From assembly GCA_964604675.1 (NCBI GenBank), contig CAZSAT010000205.1:1-8267 (forward strand): a stretch of DNA of 8,267 nt. Direction: 5' to 3'. The first letter of the stretch is position 1. Every line of letters begins with the position of its first letter. The DNA comes from CAZSAT01 sp964604675. Lineage in GTDB: Bacteria; Myxococcota_A; UBA796; CAJQPC01. The notes beneath the pieces were generated by a model. That model made no database searches, was not told the DNA's origin, and saw only the letters and a program-made list of their open reading frames with translations. Below, piece after piece: positions 1-5,934 of this stretch. The position numbers were made by a program, and so were the translations under genes.

Positions 1-1
1 G

Positions 2-928
2 GTCTGGCGTGGGTTGAGGCTCGAGCTGCTCGACGACGCGCTCGGCGGCGCCTCGCTGGCGCTGGCCTCCAACCAGGTGGTGCTGGCCGAGACCACCCCG
101 GGCGTCTACACCGCCACCGTGTCGGGCGCCCACGAGGGCGTGTGGGGCGTGCACTTCGACGCCGAGGGCACCGACAGCTCGGGGGCCGCCTTCCGCCGCG
201 CCTACCACGCGTCGGCCTACCGCCCCCCGGTGCCGGACAGCGGCCACACCAGCACCCAGGTCGTGAACCTGGGCACTGTGGCGGGTGGAACCGCCGTGCG
301 CTGGGAGGTGCTCTTCGACCCGGCCGACGAGCTCGGCGTGCGCCTCGGTCCCGGTCTCGGCGCTCAGCTCCGGGCGCTCGATGGCGCGCAGGCGCTGCCG
401 GTCGAGGACCTGCTCGACGGCACCTACCGCGTGATCCTCTCCCGCCCTCCGGGGAGCCTGGTCACGCCGCCCCAGCTGGTCTGGTACACGCGCACGCCCA
501 ACCCGGTCACCCGCCTGACGCAGCCGAGCCGGCAGGTGCGCATCACGCTCACCGCGGTCGAGATCCTCGACGACCAGGAGACCCGGCTGCCGAGCCCTGG
601 CGAGTTCCAGTTCGCCGTCGAGGTCCGCCGGAGCGGTGCGGTCACGCGGGTGGAGCTGCCGGTCGGCAAGCACCACGAGCACCTCTCCGACGGCGAGACC
701 TGGCAGGTCAACGAGCTCCTCTTCGACGAGGTGGTGGGGCTGTACGAGGATCTCGAGCTGCGCTTCGAGGCCACGGAGCTGGACCGCTTCCTCTTCTTCA
801 CCTTCGACACCGACCCCATGCAGCCGTGCACCGACGACCTGTTGGCGCCCCACGTGGTGGGTCGCACCCAGCGTCAGATCACGACCGTGCCGGGCTGGCG
901 GGTGAGCTACGAGGTCGTGATCAGCTGA
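2..928 (+). CDS. Beta-rich, probably exported protein, 5'-partial (choice-of-anchor X-like)
   Basis: The reading frame is open to the left edge of the window, so this is the C-terminal part (about 308 residues) of a longer protein. A TTG at nt 14 lies in frame, but no ribosome-binding site can be seen and the protein more likely begins upstream. The segment near nt 137-223 (VWGVHFDAEG, then AFRRAYHASAYR) resembles the domain that precedes the anchor in 'choice-of-anchor X' proteins of Myxococcota-type genomes; that match is from memory. From about nt 525 to the stop there is a second block of alternating hydrophobic residues, suggesting beta strands, that I do not recognise. No catalytic motif, membrane segment or C-terminal sorting signal is visible. 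It points towards the minus-strand regulator with 19 bases between the stops, and shows no functional link to the sulfur operon. An extracellular or cell-surface location is inference. Confidence 0.7.
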   Translation, partial: VWRGLRLELLDDALGGASLALASNQVVLAETTPGVYTATVSGAHEGVWGVHFDAEGTDSSGAAFRRAYHASAYRPPVPDSGHTSTQVVNLGTVAGGTAVRWEVLFDPADELGVRLGPGLGAQLRALDGAQALPVEDLLDGTYRVILSRPPGSLVTPPQLVWYTRTPNPVTRLTQPSRQVRITLTAVEILDDQETRLPSPGEFQFAVEVRRSGAVTRVELPVGKHHEHLSDGETWQVNELLFDEVVGLYEDLELRFEATELDRFLFFTFDTDPMQPCTDDLLAPHVVGRTQRQITTVPGWRVSYEVVIS

Positions 929-947
929 CGAGGCCCACCGACCCGGC

Positions 948-2300
948 TCACACCCCCAGCTTCTTCCGCTTCCTCCAGAAGGTCGGCCGGCTCATGCCCA
1001 GGATCTCCGCCGCCCGCCCCACGTGCCCGCCCGACTGCCGCAACGCGCTGCGCAGCCGCTCGGCTTCGTCCGTCGGCACGGGCGGCGCAGGCACCTCGGC
1101 GGGCTCCCGGAACTCCGGGGGCAGATCGCCCAGCCCGAGCTCGGGTCCGCGGCCCACCGCGAAGGCGTACTGCACCACGTTGGCCAGCTCCCGCACGTTG
1201 CCGGGCCACGGGTGGTCGAGCAGCACGCGCATCGCCTCGGGCGCGACCCGCCGGATCCGCCGCGGTCCGCGTTCGTTCGCCTGCTCCACGAAGGTCCAGA
1301 GCAGGAGGTCCACGTCGCCGCGCCGGTCGCGCAGCGGAGGCAGGAAGATCGGCACCACCCGCAGCCGGTAGAGCAGGTCCTGCCGGAACCGGCCCTCCGC
1401 CACGGCCTGGCGGAGCGACTGGTGCGTGGCCCCCACGATGCGCAGGTCCACCTGCACGGGGTCGGTGCCGCCGACGGGGACGAAGCTCCGCTCCTGCAGC
1501 ACCCGCAGCAGCTTGGCCTGCAGATCCAGCGGCAGCTCGGCCACCTCGTCGAGCAAGAGCGTGCCCCCGTCCGCCTGCTCGAAGACCCCCTTCCTGTCGG
1601 CCACGGCCCCCGTGAACGCCCCCTTCACGTGCCCGAACAGCTCGCTCTCGAGCAGCGTGGGCGCCAGGGCCGCGCAGTTCACGGCCAGAAACGGTGCCCC
1701 GGCCCGGTGGCTCTCCTGGTGCAGCGCGCGCGCCGCGAGCTCCTTGCCGGTGCCCGACTCCCCGCGCACCAGCACCGTGGCGTCGGTCTCCGCCACGTTG
1801 CGCAGGATCTGGAAGGCCTGGAGCATGCCCTCGTCTCCGGTCACGAGGCCGTGGAAGTCGTGCACCCGGTGGGCCCAGGGCGGCGCGGCGACGTGGGCCT
1901 CCTCGGTGTCCCGGCCCGGGGTGAGGAGCTCGATGGCCCCCAGGAAGCGCCCGTCACGATCGCGGAAGCTGCGGGCGGTCTTGCGCACCGAGACCTCCTC
2001 GCCGGAGGCCGTGAGCATGGTCAGCGGCACGTCGGTGATCTCGCCGTGGTCGGCCACGCCGCAGCCGCGCATGCACTGGGGGCAGCGGTTGCCCTTCAGG
2101 CAGTGGGCGCCGAGCATCTCGTCGGCCCCGAAGCCGAGCAGGGCCTCGGCCCCTTCGCTCCACCAGACCACGTTGCGGTCCGCGTCCACCGCGAAGACCG
2201 CCCCGCCGGGCTGGGCCTGCTCGAGCAGCTGCAGCGCCCCCGCGAAGGCCTGGTCGGAACCAAGGCTGCGCACGAACCGTTTCAACCTGTGTCCCTTCAT
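948..2300 (-). CDS. Sigma-54-dependent activator, PAS-AAA+-Fis (FisR-like sulfane-sulfur sensor candidate)
   Basis: This 450-residue enhancer-binding protein should activate RNA polymerase holding sigma-54 by ATP hydrolysis. Domains in order: a PAS-like sensor (about 28-127); the AAA+ domain (about 148-380) with Walker A GESGTGKE (180-187), the sigma-54 contact loop GAFTGA (227-232), Walker B LLLDEV (248-253) and WPGNVREL (365-372); and a C-terminal Fis-type helix-turn-helix (about 424-448, GRAAEILGMSRPTFWRKRKKL). The sensor carries cysteines 67, 73, 76 and 80 (CX5CX2CX3C). There is no receiver domain, so it probably senses a ligand or redox state directly rather than by phosphorylation. It is divergent from a sulfur operon that has a near-perfect sigma-54 promoter, so that operon is its obvious target. 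FisR of Cupriavidus, a sigma-54 regulator that activates persulfide dioxygenase and sqr genes through cysteines, is the closest functional parallel; the cysteine spacing appears to differ. The ATG at nt 2298-2300 has only a weak GAG upstream as ribosome-binding site. Confidence 0.93.
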   Translation of the reverse strand: MKGHRLKRFVRSLGSDQAFAGALQLLEQAQPGGAVFAVDADRNVVWWSEGAEALLGFGADEMLGAHCLKGNRCPQCMRGCGVADHGEITDVPLTMLTASGEEVSVRKTARSFRDRDGRFLGAIELLTPGRDTEEAHVAAPPWAHRVHDFHGLVTGDEGMLQAFQILRNVAETDATVLVRGESGTGKELAARALHQESHRAGAPFLAVNCAALAPTLLESELFGHVKGAFTGAVADRKGVFEQADGGTLLLDEVAELPLDLQAKLLRVLQERSFVPVGGTDPVQVDLRIVGATHQSLRQAVAEGRFRQDLLYRLRVVPIFLPPLRDRRGDVDLLLWTFVEQANERGPRRIRRVAPEAMRVLLDHPWPGNVRELANVVQYAFAVGRGPELGLGDLPPEFREPAEVPAPPVPTDEAERLRSALRQSGGHVGRAAEILGMSRPTFWRKRKKLGV

Positions 2301-2347
2301 GTTTCACTCGCTGTTTCAATACTATATCACTGGATGAACGAGTGAAC
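2279..2347. promoter_or_regulatory. Putative upstream activator sites (GTTTCA/TTCACTCG repeats)
   Basis: GTTTCA occurs three times in the same orientation, at nt 2279-2284, 2301-2306 and 2313-2318. The steps are 22 and 12 bases, roughly two turns and one turn of the helix. In addition TTCACTCG (2303-2310) is repeated exactly in inverted orientation as CGAGTGAA (2339-2346), centred near nt 2324, with another TGAA at 2335-2338. The inverted repeat centre lies about 90 bases upstream of the predicted start of the sigma-54 transcript, a usual distance for enhancer-binding-protein sites. The first repeat lies inside the first codons of the regulator gene. I infer that the divergent activator binds here; no binding motif is known to me for this protein. 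Confidence 0.5.
2321..2329 (-). promoter_or_regulatory. Possible extended -10 promoter of the activator gene
   Basis: Read on the minus strand this is TGATATAGT, a TGn extended -10 with five of six bases of TATAAT. It lies in the only AT-rich patch of the window. No good -35 is seen at the right distance, which extended -10 promoters can tolerate. The transcript would start near nt 2314, leaving a leader of about 14 bases before the ATG at 2300. The element lies between the inverted TTCACTCG repeats, so a bound activator could repress its own gene. Confidence 0.35.
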
Positions 2348-2390
2348 GGGCCGGGCGATGCAAGGTGCTGAAATCACGTGTAGCCACGCC

Positions 2391-2406
2391 TGGCACGGTG
2401 CTTGCT
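2391..2406 (+). promoter_or_regulatory. Sigma-54 (-24/-12) promoter of the sulfur operon
   Basis: TGGCACG (2391-2397), four bases (GTGC), then TTGCT (2402-2406) matches the sigma-54 consensus TGGCACG-N4-TTGCW at every position. The invariant GG (2392-2393) and GC (2404-2405) are separated by the required 10 bases. Transcription should start near nt 2416-2417, about 19 bases before the ATG at 2436. The divergent sigma-54 activator next door supports the call. The promoter also excludes any translation start upstream of it, such as the in-frame ATG at 2358. Confidence 0.9.
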
Positions 2407-2426
2407 TTGTCCCTGGTCACCAACCC

Positions 2427-2430
2427 GGAG
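2427..2430 (+). promoter_or_regulatory. Ribosome-binding site fixing the dioxygenase start
   Basis: GGAG lies five bases before the ATG at nt 2436 and just downstream of the predicted sigma-54 transcript start. Together these choose 2436 over the in-frame ATG at 2358, which lies upstream of the promoter and would add 26 residues that do not look like this family. Confidence 0.75.
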
Positions 2431-2435
2431 CCCGC

Positions 2436-3460
2436 ATGATCTTCCGCCAGCTCTTCGACCCCCAGACCTCCACCTACAGCTACCTGCTCGCCGACGAGCA
2501 CAGCCGCGACGCCGTGCTGATCGATCCGGTGCTCGAGCAGCTGGAGCGCGACGTGGCGCTGATCCGCCAGCTCGATCTCCGGCTGCTCGCCACCCTGGAG
2601 ACCCACGTGCACGCCGACCACGTCACCGCGGGCGGTGCCCTGCGGGAGCGGCTGGGGTCCAGGACCGGTGTCGCCGAGGTCGCCGGTGTGTCCTGCGCGG
2701 ACCTTCGGCTGGCGGACGGCGACCGCGTGGCCTTCGGTCGGCACCACCTCGAGGTGCGCAGCACGCCCGGTCACACCGCCGGCTGCGTGAGCTTCGTCAC
2801 CGACGACCAGGCGATGGTCTTCACCGGAGACGCGCTGCTGGTGCGCGGTTGCGGTCGCACGGACTTCCAGGGGGGCGACGCAGCCACGCTCTACCGCTCG
2901 GTCCACGAGCGCCTGCTGAGCCTGCCGGACGCCACGCTGGTCTACCCTGGCCACGACTACAAGGGACACACCGTCTCCACCGTGGGCGAGGAGAAGCGCT
3001 TCAACCCGCGGCTCGGCGGTGGTCGGACCGAAGAGGAGTTCGTCGTGATCATGGACCACCTCGACCTGGCCCAGCCCGAGCGCATCGCCGTCGCCGTGCC
3101 CGCGAACGCGCGCTGCGGCAGCTGGGCGCCGGTCCGAACCGACGCCGGGGTGCCGGAGGTCGACTGGGCCTGGCTCACCACCCCCGAGAGCGAGGCCTGC
3201 CGCCTGCTGGATGTCCGCGGGCACGACGAGGTGCGGCGTGACGGGAAGCTGGCGCGCGCGGAGGTGGTGCCCCTGGAGCGGGTCGCGGACGTCGTGGCGG
3301 GCTGGGACCCCAAGGAGCCCTTGCTCGTGATGTGCCGCAGCGGCGGACGCTCGGCGGTCGCCACCCGGGCGCTCCGAACCATGGGCTTCGCGAACGTGGC
3401 CTCGGTCGCCGGTGGGCTGCAAGCCTGGGCGGCCGCCGGGAACCCGGTGGTGAGGACCTG

Positions 3461-3461
<1 letters not shown>
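2436..3461 (+). CDS. Persulfide dioxygenase-rhodanese fusion protein
   Basis: This cytosolic protein of 341 residues joins an ETHE1-type metallo-beta-lactamase-fold dioxygenase to a rhodanese domain. The dioxygenase half (about 1-235) has HVHADH (57-62), TPGHT (110-114), GDALLVRGCGRTDF (131-144) and YPGHDYKGH (170-178). By comparison with ETHE1 the mononuclear iron ligands should be H57, H113 and D132. Known reaction of the family: glutathione persulfide + O2 + water gives sulfite + glutathione. The rhodanese half (about 250-338) has LLDVR and the active-site loop CRSGGRS with C300 as sulfur carrier. Such fusions are known, for example PRF of Burkholderia phytofirmans; the rhodanese half can pass sulfur between thiosulfate, glutathione and sulfite. 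It is the first gene behind the sigma-54 promoter, and its stop shares one base with the next start. Family call is firm; the precise direction of the rhodanese reaction in the cell is inferred. Confidence 0.93.
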
Positions 3462-3885
<424 letters not shown>

Positions 3886-3889
<4 letters not shown>

Positions 3890-4287
3890 TCTGGCGCGCC
3901 TTCGGCCTCGGTGTGCTCTTCGCCATCGGGCTCGGCATCTCCGGCATGACCCTGCCCACGAAGGTCATCGGCTTCCTCGATCTCTTCGGCGACTGGGATC
4001 CCAGCCTCGCGCTGGTGATGGTCGGCGCCATCGGTGTCAACGCGCTCGCCGTCGCGCTCGTCAAGAAGCGGGACCGGCCGGTCTTCGGCGCTTCCTTCCG
4101 CTGGCCCACGCGCCACGACATCGACGGCCGCTTGATCGGCGGCGCGGTGCTCTTCGGCGTGGGCTGGGGCCTCGGCGGCTTCTGCCCCGGTCCGGGCGTC
4201 GTCTCCGCGGCCACCGGTGCGATCCCCTCGCTGGTCTTCGTCGGGGCGATGGTCGCCGGCATGCTCGTCCACCGGGTCGTCGAGTGA
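3886..4287 (+). CDS. YeeE/YedE-family sulfur transporter, second half (DUF6691-type)
   Basis: A 133-residue membrane protein with about four hydrophobic segments (near 4-24, 40-59, 82-98 and 112-129). Signature stretches are GLGISGMTLPTKVIGFLD (15-32), DPSLALVMVGA (38-48) and GWGLGGFCPGPG (93-104). C100 is its only cysteine, in the place of the second conserved thiol site of full-length YeeE. It should pair with the preceding protein to form the complete transporter. The start ATG at 3886 overlaps the previous stop by four bases (ATGA), so translation is probably coupled; an upstream in-frame ATG at 3826 lies well inside the previous gene. Adjacent pairs of this kind occur with persulfide dioxygenase genes in several bacteria, which fits a role in moving sulfite, thiosulfate or a related sulfur species. 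Confidence 0.88.
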
Positions 4288-5915
4288 CCTACGGCTTCTT
4301 GATCGACAACCGGAAGTGCATCGGTTGCCACGCCTGCTCCACCGCCTGCAAGTCGGAGAACCAGGTCCCGCTGGGCGTCAACCGCACCTGGGTGAAGGTC
4401 ACCGAGCAGGGCCGGTACCCCGACGTCACGCGGAACTTCCAGGTCACCCGCTGCAACCACTGCGCGAACCCGCCGTGCGTGCGCATCTGCCCGGTCACCG
4501 CGATGTACCAGCGGCACGACGGCATCGTGGAGTTCGACAGCGAGCAGTGCATCGGCTGCAAGGGCTGCATGCAGGCCTGCCCCTACGACGCGATCTACAT
4601 CGACCCCGAGAGCTCCACCGCGGCGAAGTGCCACTTCTGCGCCCACCGGGTCGAGACCGGCCTGGAGCCCGCGTGCGTGGTGGTCTGCCCGGAGCACGCC
4701 ATCGTGGCCGGCGACCTCGACGACCCGAAGAGCGAGATCAGCCAGCTGATGGCGTCCCATGCCACCACGGTGCGCAAGCCGGAGCAGGGCACCGCGCCGA
4801 AGCTCCACTACATCGAGGGAAACGACGTCTCGATGCACCCCACCGCGCTTCCGCGCGAGCCCGAGGGCATGATGTTCGCCGACGTGCTGAACACCACCGG
4901 CGGCGTGGTGAAGCTGCGCATCGACGACGGTCCGCCCCTGACCCGGACCTCGGCCAGTGGCACCGCGTTGCGCGCTCCGCAGCCCCAGGGTGAGCCCTTC
5001 GGTGGCCCCATCCACGTCGGTGAGGGCCGCATGGCGGGACAGATGGTGCAGGTCGCCTACAACGCCCAGCACCAGGTGCCGTGGCACTGGCAGGTGCCGG
5101 CGTACCTGGTCACCAAGGGCATCGCGTCGGGGGCCTTCCTGCTCCTGGCGCTGGGTGCCGTCACCGGGATCTGGCCGGTTGCTGGTCCGACGGCGGTGCT
5201 CGGCGGCGGGCTGGGCATCGCGATGCTCCTGGCCACCACCGCACTGTTGGTCGCCGATCTGGAGCGTCCCGAGCGCTTCCTGCGCATCGTGCTCCGCCCC
5301 CAGTGGCGCAGTTGGATCACCCGCGGGGCCTTCGTGCTGATCGGCTTCACCAACGTGGCCCTGGCCTGGTGGGCGGTGGAGACCGCCGCCTGGCTCGAGC
5401 TCTGGACCGCACCCGCCGCTCTGCGCACCGCCCTCGCTGGCCTCACTCTGCCGCTCGCCTTCGGGGGCGCGGTCTACACCGCCTTCCTGTTCGCACAGGC
5501 CGAGGGGCGGGACCTCTGGCAGTCGCCCCTGTTGCCGGTGCACATGTTCGTGCAGGCGGTGGTCGCGGGCGCCGCCGGGCTGGCCGTGCTCGGGCTCGCC
5601 GGCGCCACAGCCGTGCCGGTCGCCTCCGTGCTCGGCGTCGCCCTGGTCGTCGACCTCCTCGTGCTCGGACTCGGCGAGCTCGGCATCCCGCACGCCTCGG
5701 AGATCGCCGCCGCGGCCGCGCACGACATCACCCACGGGCGCTACCGCAGGATCTTCTGGTGGGGCGCGATCGCCCTCGGCCACCTGGTGCCGCTGGTGCT
5801 CCTCTCCCTCGGTGGTGGCGTGCCCCTCGCCCTCGCCGGGCTCTGCGCGATCGGCGGGCTCTACGCCTACGAGCACGCCTTCGTCATGGCCCCCCAGCAG
5901 ATCCCGAACTCTTGA
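4284..5915 (+). CDS. Fused four-cluster ferredoxin / NrfD-PsrC-type membrane subunit of a molybdoenzyme
   Basis: This 543-residue protein combines two subunits that are normally separate. Residues 1-145 are a PsrB/DmsB-type ferredoxin with four [4Fe-4S] motifs: C12/15/18/22, C57/60/65/69, C89/92/95/99 and C116/119/131/135. A linker of about 115 residues follows. Residues 261-543 are an NrfD/PsrC-type quinone-interacting membrane protein with about eight hydrophobic helices, including PAYLVTKGIASGAFLL (272-287), the DLERPERF (325-332) and SWITRGAF (343-350) motifs typical of the family. It should carry electrons between the molybdenum subunit encoded next and the quinone pool, and anchor the complex. 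There is no Tat or Sec signal before the ferredoxin, so the Fe-S part should face the cytoplasm. The start is GTG at 4284, overlapping the previous stop by four bases (GTGA). The usual gene pattern is separate B and C subunits (PsrB/PsrC, SoeB/SoeC), so the fusion is notable. Confidence 0.92.
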   Translation: MTYGFLIDNRKCIGCHACSTACKSENQVPLGVNRTWVKVTEQGRYPDVTRNFQVTRCNHCANPPCVRICPVTAMYQRHDGIVEFDSEQCIGCKGCMQACPYDAIYIDPESSTAAKCHFCAHRVETGLEPACVVVCPEHAIVAGDLDDPKSEISQLMASHATTVRKPEQGTAPKLHYIEGNDVSMHPTALPREPEGMMFADVLNTTGGVVKLRIDDGPPLTRTSASGTALRAPQPQGEPFGGPIHVGEGRMAGQMVQVAYNAQHQVPWHWQVPAYLVTKGIASGAFLLLALGAVTGIWPVAGPTAVLGGGLGIAMLLATTALLVADLERPERFLRIVLRPQWRSWITRGAFVLIGFTNVALAWWAVETAAWLELWTAPAALRTALAGLTLPLAFGGAVYTAFLFAQAEGRDLWQSPLLPVHMFVQAVVAGAAGLAVLGLAGATAVPVASVLGVALVVDLLVLGLGELGIPHASEIAAAAAHDITHGRYRRIFWWGAIALGHLVPLVLLSLGGGVPLALAGLCAIGGLYAYEHAFVMAPQQIPNS

Positions 5916-5934
5916 GCCCGCAGGTCTGAGCCCC

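Noticed and set aside
926..950. Terminator between the convergent genes
   Set aside because: Only 19 bases separate the stops, and I see no stem-loop followed by a T run on either strand.
1023..2345. Plus-strand frame of 440 residues opposite the sigma-54 activator
   Set aside because: The minus strand holds Walker A, GAFTGA, Walker B and a Fis helix-turn-helix in order; the plus frame is an antisense shadow.
2358..2435. N-terminal extension of the dioxygenase from the ATG at 2358
   Set aside because: It overlaps the sigma-54 promoter and lies upstream of the predicted transcript start; the ATG at 2436 has GGAG five bases ahead and gives the expected N-terminus of the family.
3332..3460. 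Longer start for the first YeeE/YedE half
   Set aside because: The extra 43 residues are an out-of-frame reading of the rhodanese domain; 3461 has GAGG at good spacing.
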